A stretch of DNA of 39,442 bases from Novosphingobium olei (GTDB lineage: Bacteria > Pseudomonadota > Alphaproteobacteria > Sphingomonadales > Sphingomonadaceae). The stretch lies in contig NZ_JABBGM010000018.1 in the NCBI RefSeq assembly GCF_012927405.1, forward strand, positions 1-39,442, read 5' to 3'. Positions 24,931 to 33,667 of the stretch are shown in pieces. A program made the translations under genes and the position numbers. The notes beneath the pieces were generated by a model. That model did not search any database, was not told where the DNA came from, and saw only the letters and a list, made by a program, of their open reading frames with translations. How positions within the stretch are numbered: the stretch's first letter is position 1; each line of letters opens with the position of its first letter.

Positions 24931-25890
24931 ATGCGTTCGAATATCAAGCGTCGTGTTTGCCGAAAGGTGGGAGAGGCCGCGCCCGAGGGGCCGCGTTCCA
25001 GTCTCTACGATGAAGTAACCGCCCGGATCGTGGGCGAACTGGAGGCGGGGCGGTTCCCGTGGGTCCAGCCGTGGGGATCGGCAGGTGCCGTCGCACCGGG
25101 TCTGCCGCGCAATGCGCTGACCGGGCGGCCTTACAGCGGGGTCAATGTGCTGATCCTGTGGGGCGCGGTCATTGAGCATGGCCATCCCTCGCAAAGCTGG
25201 CTGACCTTCCGGCAGGCGCAGGAAGCCGGTGGATGCGTGCGCAAGGGTGAGCGCGGCGTGACCGTCGTCTATGCCGATCGCTTCATTCCCAAGGGTGAGG
25301 CCGAACGCGCGGCCCGTGCCGACGAGGATGCGCGCGCGGTGCCGTTCCTCAAGCGCTTTACCGTCTTCAATGTCGCGCAGTGCGAGGGGCTCAGGCCGGG
25401 GCTGGCATCCGATCCTGTGCCGCTATCAGAGCGCGAGATCGTGCCCGTCGCCGAGGCGCTGATCGCGGCCTCCGGAGCTGATTTCCGGATTGGCGGCGAC
25501 AAGGCTTTCTATGCGCCGTCTGCCGATTATGTGCAGGTGCCGCCGCAGCCCGCGTTCTTTGACCAGATCAACTATTACCGCACCGCGCTGCATGAACTGA
25601 CCCATTGGACCGGGCACCGCTCGCGGCTGGCGCGCGACCTGTCGGGGCGCTTCGGCTCGCAGGCTTACGGTCGCGAGGAACTGACCGCCGAATTGGGGTC
25701 GGCTTTCCTGTGTGCCGCGCTCGGGATCAAGCCAACCGTGCGCCACGCCGATTACCTCGGCAGCTGGCTGGACGTGCTGCGCGAGGACAACCGGGCCATC
25801 TTCCGCGCCGCCAGTGGGGCGAGCAAGGCCGCCGACTTCCTGCTGGCCTTCCATCGCGAGGCTGCTGGCGAGGGGAGGGTGGCGGCATGA
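24931..25890 (+). CDS. ardC: ArdC-type antirestriction protein
   Basis: A 319-residue ArdC. The N-terminal single-stranded-DNA-binding domain (about 24-150) includes FPWVQPW, NALTGRPYSGVNVL and WLTFRQAQEAGG. The C-terminal zincin-like metallopeptidase domain carries HELTH at 221-225, with Glu250 or Glu254 as third ligand in REELTAELGSAFL. ArdC proteins protect incoming single-stranded DNA from host restriction during establishment. I start at ATG 24931 because GAGGAGG lies eight bases upstream; an open frame further upstream only reads through the leader. It overlaps the DUF2958 gene by ATGA. The hairpin leader suggests special control during transfer. Confidence 0.9.
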   Translation: MRSNIKRRVCRKVGEAAPEGPRSSLYDEVTARIVGELEAGRFPWVQPWGSAGAVAPGLPRNALTGRPYSGVNVLILWGAVIEHGHPSQSWLTFRQAQEAGGCVRKGERGVTVVYADRFIPKGEAERAARADEDARAVPFLKRFTVFNVAQCEGLRPGLASDPVPLSEREIVPVAEALIAASGADFRIGGDKAFYAPSADYVQVPPQPAFFDQINYYRTALHELTHWTGHRSRLARDLSGRFGSQAYGREELTAELGSAFLCAALGIKPTVRHADYLGSWLDVLREDNRAIFRAASGASKAADFLLAFHREAAGEGRVAA

Positions 25891-26318
25891 TCCTCCTGCC
25901 CCCCAGCATTCGCCTTGCCTTGCGAACCAACGATGCGGCCCGGCGCGTTGCAGTGCGATCTGAGCAGGTCGAGCCAGACCCGCTGCCGGTGCTAAAGCTG
26001 TTCAACCCGATTGGTGCGGCGACATGGCTCGCCACCGAGCTGTTCGAGGATGGCGATACGCTGTTCGGCCTTGCCGATCTTGGTTTCGGGTGTCCGGAGC
26101 TTGGCTGCTTTTCGTTGTCCGAGATTGGCAGCGTCCGCTTGCCCTTCGGTCTCTGCATCGAGCGCGATGAGGGCTTTGTCGGCCTCGCGCCACTGTCGCG
26201 CTGGGCTGCGCTTGCGCGTGAAGGCGGTTCGATCCTTGCCGCACAGCGGACATTGCGTCGCCAGTCTCATGAGCTTCCGTCCGGTCTTCCGCCCGAAGGG
26301 GCGCAGGACGACGGCTGA
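25887..26318 (+). CDS. DUF2958 protein downstream of ardC
   Basis: A 143-residue DUF2958 protein. The family text is clear: LPVLKLFNPIGAATWLATEL, then LFGLADLGFGCPELG, then LPFGLCIERDEGF. The function of the family is unknown, but in alphaproteobacterial plasmids and islands it commonly sits with ardC-like genes, which implies a role in establishment or plasmid biology. Its ATG overlaps the ardC stop by four bases, so it is co-translated. It ends about 75 bases before the MerR-type promoter. Confidence 0.82.
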   Translation: MILLPPSIRLALRTNDAARRVAVRSEQVEPDPLPVLKLFNPIGAATWLATELFEDGDTLFGLADLGFGCPELGCFSLSEIGSVRLPFGLCIERDEGFVGLAPLSRWAALAREGGSILAAQRTLRRQSHELPSGLPPEGAQDDG

Positions 26319-26393
26319 CGCGCGGCGCGTTTCGACCAACTTTATCCGTTCCCGGATGGGCGCGCGAATGACCGTTCCTGTCGAAACCCGCCC

Positions 26394-26424
26394 TTGACCC
26401 TATAGTTACTACAGGGATTATGGA
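26394..26424 (+). promoter_or_regulatory. MerR-type promoter of the TonB receptor gene
   Basis: TTGACC (26394-26399) and TATGGA (26419-26424) are 19 bases apart, the lengthened spacer typical of MerR-controlled promoters. The spacer holds the dyad CCCTATAGT-T-ACTACAGGG (26398-26416). The same dyad type occurs before the cation efflux gene, so both should respond to the MerR regulator at 29122. Confidence 0.75.
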
Positions 26425-26467
26425 GCTTCCGTTACCGGCGCTTTATGCCGGGTAGGAACGGGGCAAT

Positions 26468-28435
26468 ATGAAGCTGATATTTCGTTGCGGCGGGGCGTAT
26501 GCGGTCGGCAGCGTGCTGGTGTTTGGGACTGTGATGGCCAGTCCAGCCTGCGCGCAGGCCGACGCCGATCAGGCCGAAGAGGCTGAAACCGAGATCGTCG
26601 TTCAGGCGACGCGCACCGGGCGCAGGGTTCAGGACGAGCCGATCCGCGTCGATGTGATCAATCGCGAGGAGATTGAGGAGAAACTCCTCATGCGTCCCGG
26701 CAACATCGCCATGCTGGTGAGCGAGACGCCGGGTGTCCGCGTCCAGACCACATCGCCTGCACTGGGCGCGGCCAATGTCCGCATCCAGGGTCTCAAGGGC
26801 CGATACACGCAGATCCTGGCTGACGGATTGCCGCTCTACGGCGGGCAGACGCCTTCCATTGGCCTGCTGCAAATCCCGCCGACCGATCTTGGCCAGGTGG
26901 AGATCATCAAGGGCGCGGCATCGGCGCTCTATGGCCCATCGGCGCTTGGCGGCGTCATCAATCTGGTGTCACGCCGTCCGGCGAGCGAGCCGCAAGGCGA
27001 ACTCCTGCTCAATGCCACCAGCCGGGACGGGCAGGATGTGACGGGGTATGTCGCCGCACCGCTCAGCAGCACGCTCAGCGCCTCGCTCACGGCAGGCTAC
27101 GACCGGCAGAGCCGTCAGGATCTGAACGATGATGGCTGGGCCGACATGCCCGGCTATGAGCGCTTCACGGTCCGGCCTCGGCTGTTCCTCGATGCTGCCG
27201 ATGGCACCAAGGCATTGCTGACCTTCGGTGCAATGGCCGAGCAGCGCGATGGCGGGACTATGCCTGGCGCAAATGCGCCGGACGGATCGCCATTTGCGCA
27301 GACGCTGCGCAGCCGACGCTACGATCTGGGCCTCACGGCCGAAACACCGCTGGAAGGCATCGGCACGTTGCATCTGCGTGCCTCGGGCGTCACCCAGTCC
27401 CATCGCCATGTCTTTGGCAACACGATGGAGAAAGACCGTCACCGCACGGCTTTTGCCGAGGCGTCGATCGGCGGCAAGGCAGGCGCGACGACATGGCTGG
27501 CAGGTGCTGCGGTCCAGTTGGACGACTATCGGTCTGAAGCATTATCAGCCTTCGACTATAGCTACGCCGTGCCCGCGCTGTTCGTTCAGGGCGAACAGGA
27601 ACTGGCCGATCGGCTGACGCTGGCAGGCAGCCTGCGCTGGGATGCGCACAGTGACTATGGCTCGCATGCCAGTCCGCGTCTGGCCGCGCTCTATCGGCCT
27701 GGCCCCTGGACGATCCGCGCTTCGTTGGGACGTGGCTTCTACGCGCCGACACCGTTCGTCGAGGAAACGGAGGCCAACGGCCTCGCGCGGCTGCTGCCCT
27801 ATGGAAAGCTCAAGGCCGAGATTGCCGATAGCGCGTCGATCGACTTCGGCTACGCCAGTGGGCCATTCGAAGCCAACCTCAGCCTGTTCGCTTCCAACAT
27901 CGACCATGCCCAGCAGTTGCAGATGGTGGACGCGGATCATGTCACGCTGATCAATGCCGATGGCGTCACGCGGACGCGCGGCGCCGAAGTGCTGTTGCGC
28001 TATCGCTGGCGGGCTCTGTCTCTCACCGGCAGTTACGTCCATGTCGCCGCGAGCGAACCGGACCCAGACGGACCCGGTCGGCGCATCGTGCCGTTGACGC
28101 CGCGAGACAGCGCAGGTCTTGTCGGCATGTGGGAGAAGGAAGGTCGCGGCCGCTTCGGGGTCGAGGCCTATTATACCGGGCGGCAGATGCTGGACGACAA
28201 TCCCTATCGGACGCGCAGCAAGCCCTATGTTCAACTGGGTGCGATGGGCGAACTGATACTGGGCAAGGTCAGCCTGTTTCTCAATGCCGAAAACCTGCTC
28301 AATGTGCGGCAGACAAAATACGATCCATTGGTCCTGCCGCGCCGAGCGGCGACGGGTGCGTGGACCGTCGATGCCTGGGCACCGACCGACGGGTTCGTCC
28401 TTAACGGAGGGGTGCGGTTTCGCTTCGGCGGTTAA
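26468..28435 (+). CDS. TonB-dependent outer-membrane receptor
   Basis: A 655-residue TonB-dependent receptor. A signal peptide with hydrophobic core VGSVLVFGTVMASPA ends near ACAQA. The TonB box region is ETEIVVQATR. The plug domain follows (about 55-165) with VRIQGLKGRYTQILADGLP and VEIIKGAASALYGPSALGGVINLV, and then the beta-barrel up to a C-terminal VRFRFGG. Such receptors import metal chelates or other scarce ligands using the proton motive force. Control by a MerR-type promoter shared with a cation exporter points to a metal ligand, but the substrate is not visible. The 3' end overlaps the convergent efflux gene by 35 bases. Confidence 0.88.
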   Translation: MKLIFRCGGAYAVGSVLVFGTVMASPACAQADADQAEEAETEIVVQATRTGRRVQDEPIRVDVINREEIEEKLLMRPGNIAMLVSETPGVRVQTTSPALGAANVRIQGLKGRYTQILADGLPLYGGQTPSIGLLQIPPTDLGQVEIIKGAASALYGPSALGGVINLVSRRPASEPQGELLLNATSRDGQDVTGYVAAPLSSTLSASLTAGYDRQSRQDLNDDGWADMPGYERFTVRPRLFLDAADGTKALLTFGAMAEQRDGGTMPGANAPDGSPFAQTLRSRRYDLGLTAETPLEGIGTLHLRASGVTQSHRHVFGNTMEKDRHRTAFAEASIGGKAGATTWLAGAAVQLDDYRSEALSAFDYSYAVPALFVQGEQELADRLTLAGSLRWDAHSDYGSHASPRLAALYRPGPWTIRASLGRGFYAPTPFVEETEANGLARLLPYGKLKAEIADSASIDFGYASGPFEANLSLFASNIDHAQQLQMVDADHVTLINADGVTRTRGAEVLLRYRWRALSLTGSYVHVAASEPDPDGPGRRIVPLTPRDSAGLVGMWEKEGRGRFGVEAYYTGRQMLDDNPYRTRSKPYVQLGAMGELILGKVSLFLNAENLLNVRQTKYDPLVLPRRAATGAWTVDAWAPTDGFVLNGGVRFRFGG

Positions 28436-29057
28436 TAGGCGCGCTCCTCAGTTCGCTCCGAGCCTGGCGGATGATCTGCCATCCACCGGACAAGGCCAGC
28501 CCGGCCATGATCGCTGCGACCGCAATGTCAGGCCAGCCCGTCCCGGTGCCGAACACGCCGATCGCTGCGGCGACCACGGCGATGTTGCCGATCGCATCGT
28601 TTCGCGAGCAGATCCAGACCGAGCGCCGGTTGGCGTCACCCTCGCGGTGGCGCCATAGCATCGCGGCGCAGGCAAGGTTGGCGACAAGCGCGATCACGCC
28701 CACAATACCTATCGTTTCGGCGGCAGGAACGACGCCCTGCGCCGCCATCCAGACGGTGTTGCCCAGCACCCATACGCCGAACAGCAGGATAGACACGCCC
28801 TTGGCCATCGCGGCCCGCGCTCGCCACGCCAAAGCCATGCCCGCGACGCCGAGGCTGATCGCATAATTGGCGGCATCGCCCAGAAAGTCGAGCGCATCGG
28901 CCTTGAGCGATGCGGACCCGGCACTGATCCCGGCGACGATCTCCACGCCGAACATGACCGCGTTGATCACAAGAGCGATCCACAACACGCGCCGCCATGC
29001 CGCATCGTTCAACTTTTCGGTATTGTCCTGTGAGCCGCCGCAGCATCCGCCAGCCAT
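28401..29057 (-). CDS. Cation diffusion facilitator without C-terminal domain
   Basis: A 218-residue inner-membrane metal exporter of the CDF type, with about six transmembrane helices. Metal-site motifs are ADALDFLGDAANYAIS in TM2 (Asp residues in the usual HxxxD position) and RNDAIGNIAVV in TM5. The cytosolic C-terminal domain found in ZitB or YiiP is missing, as in some alphaproteobacterial CDFs. The N-terminus GGCCGGS may bind metal. I choose ATG 29057 because AGGAG lies about seven bases upstream; ATG 29063 abuts it. The promoter has a MerR dyad. Substrate is probably Zn, Cd or Co. Confidence 0.85.
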   Translation of the reverse strand: MAGGCCGGSQDNTEKLNDAAWRRVLWIALVINAVMFGVEIVAGISAGSASLKADALDFLGDAANYAISLGVAGMALAWRARAAMAKGVSILLFGVWVLGNTVWMAAQGVVPAAETIGIVGVIALVANLACAAMLWRHREGDANRRSVWICSRNDAIGNIAVVAAAIGVFGTGTGWPDIAVAAIMAGLALSGGWQIIRQARSELRSAPINRRSETAPLR

Positions 29058-29086
29058 TTGCATCTCCTGTTTCGGTGATGACAGGA

Positions 29087-29117
29087 TATATAGGGTCTGT
29101 AGCGACTACAGGGTCAA
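29087..29117 (-). promoter_or_regulatory. MerR-type promoter of the cation efflux gene
   Basis: On the minus strand TTGACC (29112-29117) and TATATA (29087-29092) are 19 bases apart. The spacer holds the dyad CTGTAG-TCG-CTACAG. The site also overlaps the region just before the merR start at 29122, so merR is probably read from an overlapping plus-strand promoter and autoregulated. Confidence 0.75.
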
Positions 29118-29121
29118 GGGC

Positions 29122-29526
29122 ATGGCATTCACGATCGGCGACATGAGCAAGGCGACCGCCACCAAGATCGAGACGATCCGCTATTATGAGAAGATCGGCC
29201 TGCTACCCAAACCGGCACGAACGACGAGCAATTATCGCGATTATGGGCAGGCGGAGCTTGGCCGTCTTTCCTTCATCCGCCGTGCCCGCGACCTTGGGTT
29301 TTCGCTGGATCAGGTTCGGGCGCTGCTGAGCATCTCCGGCGACCGAAGTTGCGATTGCGCCGGGATCGATGCGATCGCCAAGGAGCATTTGCTGGAGGTG
29401 GATCGCAAATTGGCCGATCTGGCGGCGCTGCGCAAAGAGCTTAAGGCCGTGATCGATTCCTGCGATGGCGGCATCGTCGCTGATTGCCGCATCATCGAAG
29501 CGCTTGGGCCAGCATCGCCATCCTAA
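29122..29526 (+). CDS. MerR-family metal-responsive regulator
   Basis: A 134-residue MerR regulator. The DNA-binding domain reads FTIGDMSKATATKIETIRYYEK then IGLLPKPARTTSNYRDY. A dimerisation helix follows, and metal-ligand cysteines lie in RSCDCAGIDAIAKEHL and in the C-terminal CDGGIVADCRIIEAL loop. This cysteine pattern fits the CadR/PbrR/ZntR/CueR branch for soft or divalent metals; the exact metal is not clear. It is divergent from the CDF gene and likely controls both the CDF and TonB receptor promoters. ATG 29122 is close to the operator with little leader and a weak AAGGG, so the mRNA may be nearly leaderless. Confidence 0.88.
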   Translation: MAFTIGDMSKATATKIETIRYYEKIGLLPKPARTTSNYRDYGQAELGRLSFIRRARDLGFSLDQVRALLSISGDRSCDCAGIDAIAKEHLLEVDRKLADLAALRKELKAVIDSCDGGIVADCRIIEALGPASPS

Positions 29527-29959
29527 GAATGGCAGCTCCCAACGAAACTTGCCATTTAGTAATTCGCTCGCGAATGGCGGGAAAGTCCCACGACCTTCCG
29601 ACAGGATCCGACCAGTTTACGCCGTTCCGTATCGGCCGCAAGAATGTCGGCTTTTGCTGCAACCGGTCACTCGCAATTCTGATATCTGCTATCCTGCTAC
29701 GCACCCCAAATCTGGTCACTCGGTGCGCGACGCGGCCTCCCCAAATTCCGCTAGCCACCTCTCGCTGGTCGTTCAAAATTTCCGATATATTCCCACGCCG
29801 GTCGGTGGAATGGGTGAACTTGAACGGCAGCTTCCGCAGCGCAGCAATGGGATACACATATTTCAATACACCTGACCGTTGCGGAACCCCTGACCCCTCG
29901 CAGCGCAACGAAGAAAACCTCGTCGCTTGTGGGAATCACTCCCATACAGCCGCTGGAGA
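29527..29959. other. Gene-poor spacer between two metal modules
   Basis: About 430 bases of lower GC content. Open frames on both strands give protein sequences of no recognisable type. It separates the MerR cassette from the RcnR-like cassette and may be a recombination joint. I see no tRNA, terminator or insertion-sequence ends in it. Confidence 0.45.
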
Positions 29960-30238
29960 TCACTTCAGATAAGCATGAATGATCGCAACCAGTTCTTCTG
30001 CCGCCAGCCGATAGGGGTCATCGCTTGCCGCAGCGGGATCGACCATATGCTCGTGGATGTGGTCTTCAATCACCTCGCCGATGAACCCATCCAGCGCGCC
30101 CCGGCAGGCGGTCGCCTGCTGCAACACGCGCGCGCATTCTACGTCTGCATCGACAGCTCGCTCGATCGCCTCGATCTGCCCCTTCAGCCTCCTCAAGCGG
30201 TTGAGGAGTTTTTGTTTCTCTTTGCCGACGTGGCTCAT
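29960..30238 (-). CDS. RcnR/DmeR-like metal-sensing repressor
   Basis: A 92-residue all-helical repressor of the CsoR/RcnR family. It begins MSHVGKEKQKLLNRLRRLKGQ and carries His3, Cys35, His60 and His64, the ligand set of the Ni/Co sensor RcnR and its relative DmeR, rather than the FrmR formaldehyde set alone. The tail ends AYLK as in relatives. ATG 30238 has AAGGGGA upstream. A dyad directly before the gene is the probable operator, so it should be autoregulated and may also control the divergent porin and ABC genes. Repression would be lifted by Ni or Co, if the ligand reading is right. Confidence 0.85.
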   Translation of the reverse strand: MSHVGKEKQKLLNRLRRLKGQIEAIERAVDADVECARVLQQATACRGALDGFIGEVIEDHIHEHMVDPAAASDDPYRLAAEELVAIIHAYLK

Positions 30239-30255
30239 GAATGTCCCCTTGATAC

Positions 30256-30274
30256 TATACCCCTCTAGGGTATA
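30256..30274. promoter_or_regulatory. Operator of the RcnR/CsoR-type repressor
   Basis: TATACCC-CTCTA-GGGTATA is a perfect 7-base inverted repeat (30256-30274) of the A/T-flanked G-tract type bound by CsoR/RcnR proteins. It lies 18 bases before the repressor start codon and faces the porin-ABC genes on the other side. Confidence 0.7.
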
Positions 30275-30493
30275 TGCCGCACCCAGTCGAGTCGCTCTGA
30301 GCGGCCTCGGCGTTCCTCCTGCTTCAAACCCGTCCCTCAACTCAGGTGCGATCAGATGACCACAGGTCGATCTACCCAATCCGGCGATTGCGACAGTCGG
30401 GCCTTTGCCCGCTGCCCTGCCGCCGCGATCCGCCGTCGCCTGCCTGATGGCAGCACCTGCGCTTTGTAACGGGACTAACGCAGACGCTTCCTA

Positions 30494-30523
30494 AGGCTGG
30501 CTTCACGCATTCCAGCCTCAGGA
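30494..30523 (+). promoter_or_regulatory. Hairpin next to the porin ribosome binding site
   Basis: AGGCTGG (30494-30500) and CCAGCCT (30512-30518) form a 7-base stem with an 11-base loop. The Shine-Dalgarno AGGA (30520-30523) begins two bases later, before ATG 30531. The stem could affect translation of the porin or protect the mRNA 5' end. Confidence 0.4.
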
Positions 30524-30530
30524 TGCTATC

Positions 30531-31868
30531 ATGAAGAAACTGACCGTTTCGCGCATTGCGCGCTTTATGCTTCCGCTGCTTGCCGTCTGCGCAGCCAGCG
30601 TTCCGGCCTGCGCCCAAGACACTGGCTCCGATGCGCAGACCATCGCCGTCCACGCACAGGCCACGCTTGTCGCGCAAGGGGTTGGCGGGTTCGTATCGCC
30701 CTATGCCGGGCCGAACAGCCTCACCCCGCGCCAGCTCAAGGAAACCACTGACGTCACCGTGTATGCGGGCGTGCGTCCATGGGCGGGAGCCGAACTGTGG
30801 GTCAACCCCGAGATAGACCAGGGCTTCGGGCTTTCCAACACGCTGGGGGCCGCTGGATTTCCCAGTGCGGAAGCCTACAAGGTCGGCAAATCGGCGCCCT
30901 ATCTGCGCTTGCAGCGCCTGTTCCTGCGCCAGACCATCGGCCTCGGTGGCGGGGACGGCGCGATTTCCGCCGCGGCGAACCAGCTCGCCGGACTGCAGGA
31001 CCGCAACCGGCTGGTGCTGACCGTCGGCAAGTTCGGCGTCGGCGATGTGTTCGACACCAACCGCTATGCACATGATCCGCGCGGGGACTTCCTCAACTGG
31101 TCGGTCGTCGACACCGGCAGCTTCGACTATGCGGCTGACGCCTGGGGCTACAGCTACGGCGTGGCCGCAGAATGGTATCAGGGACCGTGGACGGTGCGGC
31201 TCGGGCTGTTCAACCTCTCCAAAGTGCCCAATGGCGAAGTGCTGGAGCACGATTTCAGCCAGAACCAGCTGGTCGGCGAGATCGAGCACCGCCACAGCAT
31301 CGGCGGACGGAGCGGCGCTGTGCGCATCACCGGCTTTCGCAATCGAGGCCGGTTCAGCCGGTTCGACGAAGCACTGGCGCTCGCCGAGCGCACTGGTAGG
31401 CCGGTTGATGCCAGCCTGACGCGGCGGCGGATGGACCGGTTCGGCATCGCGCTCAACGCCGAGCAGGAATTGACCGCCACGCTCGGCGTGTTCCTGCGCG
31501 CGGGAACGACCGACGGCGCCATCGAGCCCTATGATTTCACAGACATCGACCGCACGTTGGCCGTGGGCCTTTCGTTGAGCGGCAAGGGCTGGGGCCGCAG
31601 CACCGACACGTTCGGGCTCGCCATCGCCGACAATGCGATCTCGGCCGTGCACAAGCGCTATCTGGCGGCGGGAGGGATCGGCGTGCTGGTGGGTGACGGG
31701 CAGCTGCCACATCCCGGCGATGAGCAGGTGATCGAAGCCTACTATGCTTGGCATCCGCGTGCGCCGCTGACGATCACCGCCGACTGTCAGCGGCTGGTGA
31801 ACCCCGGCTACAACCGCGATCGCGGCCCGGTGAACGTGTTCGCGCTGCGCGTCCATGCGGCAATCTGA
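30531..31868 (+). CDS. OprB-like outer-membrane porin
   Basis: A 445-residue protein with a signal peptide (hydrophobic core FMLPLLAVCAASVPACA, likely cleaved after ACAQ). The mature part is a beta-barrel with alternating strands and matches the look of carbohydrate-porin (OprB-type) proteins: ELWVNPEIDQGFGLSNTLG, then LVLTVGKFGVGDVFDTN and YAADAWGYSYG. The C-terminus ends in a final strand (VNVFALRVHAAI). It is followed after 19 bases by the ABC permease gene, so it probably lets the ABC substrate cross the outer membrane. The substrate is unknown; OprB similarity does not prove sugar transport. Confidence 0.8.
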   Translation: MKKLTVSRIARFMLPLLAVCAASVPACAQDTGSDAQTIAVHAQATLVAQGVGGFVSPYAGPNSLTPRQLKETTDVTVYAGVRPWAGAELWVNPEIDQGFGLSNTLGAAGFPSAEAYKVGKSAPYLRLQRLFLRQTIGLGGGDGAISAAANQLAGLQDRNRLVLTVGKFGVGDVFDTNRYAHDPRGDFLNWSVVDTGSFDYAADAWGYSYGVAAEWYQGPWTVRLGLFNLSKVPNGEVLEHDFSQNQLVGEIEHRHSIGGRSGAVRITGFRNRGRFSRFDEALALAERTGRPVDASLTRRRMDRFGIALNAEQELTATLGVFLRAGTTDGAIEPYDFTDIDRTLAVGLSLSGKGWGRSTDTFGLAIADNAISAVHKRYLAAGGIGVLVGDGQLPHPGDEQVIEAYYAWHPRAPLTITADCQRLVNPGYNRDRGPVNVFALRVHAAI

Positions 31869-31887
31869 GAGATCAGGACGCAGACCC

Positions 31888-33636
31888 ATGAGCCCTGACA
31901 AGAACCCCGCCCGCCCGCTGCCCGCCTTTTCTCGGATGCTGCGGCTCACAAAGCCGAACCGGGAAGACGGGATCGCCTTCGTGATCCTCGGGAGCATTGC
32001 CCTCCTCTTTTTCCGCGGGGCGGAGGGTGTCATTGCGCCGCTCTCCACACTGCATCTGGAACCGGTCACGCTCGATCCCGCCTATCTGCCCTACTATGCC
32101 TTGCGCACGGTGATCCGCATGTTTGCGGCGCTGCTTGCCTCGACCGTTTTCACGCTGGTCGTTGCCACGCTGGCCGCCCGCAGCCGGCGCGCCGGGCAGA
32201 TCATCGTGCCCGCGCTCGATATCCTGCAATCGGTGCCCATCCTCGGCTTCCTGACTTTCACGGTCACGTTCTTCATGGGGTTGTTTCCCGGCAACGTTTT
32301 GGGCGTTGAACTCGCCGCGATCTTTGCGATTTTCACCAGCCAGGCCTGGAACATGGCGTTCAGCTTCTACCAATCGCTGCGCTCGATTCCTGCGGATCTG
32401 GAGGAAGTGACAAGGAGCTTCGCGCTTTCTCCGCTGCGCCGCTTCTTCCGGCTTGAACTGCCATTCGGCACCCCCGCGCTCGTCTGGAACGCGATGATGT
32501 CGATGTCAGGCGGCTGGTTCTTTGTCGTCGCTTCCGAAGCGATCACTGTCGGCAACACCACGGTTACCTTGCCGGGGATCGGCTCATGGCTCGCCATCGC
32601 GATCCAGAACAAGAACTTCGGCGCGATTGGGCTGGCTGTCGCGATGATGGCGCTCGTGATCGTGGCTTACGACCAGCTATTCTTCCGCCCCATTGTGGCC
32701 TGGGCCGACCGGTTCCGCTTCGAACAGACCGCAAGCGGCGACCGGCCTCGCTCGTGGGTCTATGACCTGCTGCGCCGGACGCGGCTGCTGCCGCTCATCC
32801 TCGCACCGTTCAATGGCCTCATCGATCTGCTTCTGGCGCTCGAACCGAGGCGGCGGCGCGCACCCACAGACCGAACGGCCCGCAAGCCGAACCAATGGTT
32901 CGAGAGGATGTGGCAAGCTGCCGTGCTGGGGGCAGTATGCTGGATGATCTGGCTTTCGGGCCATTTCATCCTGTCGTCGCTGGGGCTTGCCGATATCGCG
33001 CTGGCTTTCGGGCTGGCCTGCCTAACCATGGTACGGGTCATCGTGCTCATCGCACTCGCCAGCCTCGTCTGGGTGCCGATCGGAGTGTGGATCGGCCTCA
33101 ACCCGGTGTGGGCCGAACGGCTGCAGCCCGTCGCCCAGTTCCTTGCCGCATTTCCCGCCAACGTGCTGTTCCCGGTGTTCGTGGTGGTGATTGTGCACTG
33201 GCACCTCAGCCCCGATATCTGGCTCTCGCCGCTGATGATCCTCGGCACACAGTGGTATATCCTGTTCAACGTCATCGCCGGGGCAAGCGCGATCCCCACC
33301 GATCTGCGCGAGGCGGCCCGCATGTTCGGGGTCAAGCGCTGGCAATGGTGGCGCCAGGTCGCCTTGCCGGGCGTGTTCCCTTATTTCGTGACCGGCGCGC
33401 TGACCGCCAGCGGCGGCTCGTGGAACGCCTCGATCGTCGCCGAAGCGGTCACCTGGGGCGACCGTCACCTCGCTGCGCATGGGCTTGGTAGCTATATCGC
33501 GGCGGCTACTACAGCTGGGGATTATCCCCGCGTTGCCCTGGGTATCGGGGTGATGTCCCTCTTCGTGCTCAGCTTCAACCGTCTCGTCTGGAGGCCGCTC
33601 TACGCCTACGCCGAGCGCCGCCTGCGCCTCTCCTGA
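31888..33636 (+). CDS. Fused double ABC transporter permease
   Basis: A 582-residue inner-membrane protein made of two permease halves in tandem. Each half carries an EAA-type loop: EVTRSFALSPLRRFFRLELPFG in the first and EAARMFGVKRWQWWRQVALPG in the second, and about 12 transmembrane segments are visible overall. A hydrophilic linker (near residues 265-325) joins the halves. The permease type is that of nitrate, sulfonate and taurine importers (NrtB/SsuC/TauC), which normally work as homodimers, so the fusion is unusual. No periplasmic binding protein is encoded nearby. ATG 31888 is chosen over a start at 31855, which lies inside the porin gene. Confidence 0.88.
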   Translation: MSPDKNPARPLPAFSRMLRLTKPNREDGIAFVILGSIALLFFRGAEGVIAPLSTLHLEPVTLDPAYLPYYALRTVIRMFAALLASTVFTLVVATLAARSRRAGQIIVPALDILQSVPILGFLTFTVTFFMGLFPGNVLGVELAAIFAIFTSQAWNMAFSFYQSLRSIPADLEEVTRSFALSPLRRFFRLELPFGTPALVWNAMMSMSGGWFFVVASEAITVGNTTVTLPGIGSWLAIAIQNKNFGAIGLAVAMMALVIVAYDQLFFRPIVAWADRFRFEQTASGDRPRSWVYDLLRRTRLLPLILAPFNGLIDLLLALEPRRRRAPTDRTARKPNQWFERMWQAAVLGAVCWMIWLSGHFILSSLGLADIALAFGLACLTMVRVIVLIALASLVWVPIGVWIGLNPVWAERLQPVAQFLAAFPANVLFPVFVVVIVHWHLSPDIWLSPLMILGTQWYILFNVIAGASAIPTDLREAARMFGVKRWQWWRQVALPGVFPYFVTGALTASGGSWNASIVAEAVTWGDRHLAAHGLGSYIAAATTAGDYPRVALGIGVMSLFVLSFNRLVWRPLYAYAERRLRLS

Positions 33637-33667
33637 CCAACCCGCATCGTCCGACTGGAACCTGACC

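Noticed and set aside
29492..29908. Open frames of over 130 codons in the spacer after merR
   Set aside because: Overlapping frames on both strands, no family resemblance and no Shine-Dalgarno; region looks like decayed intergenic DNA.
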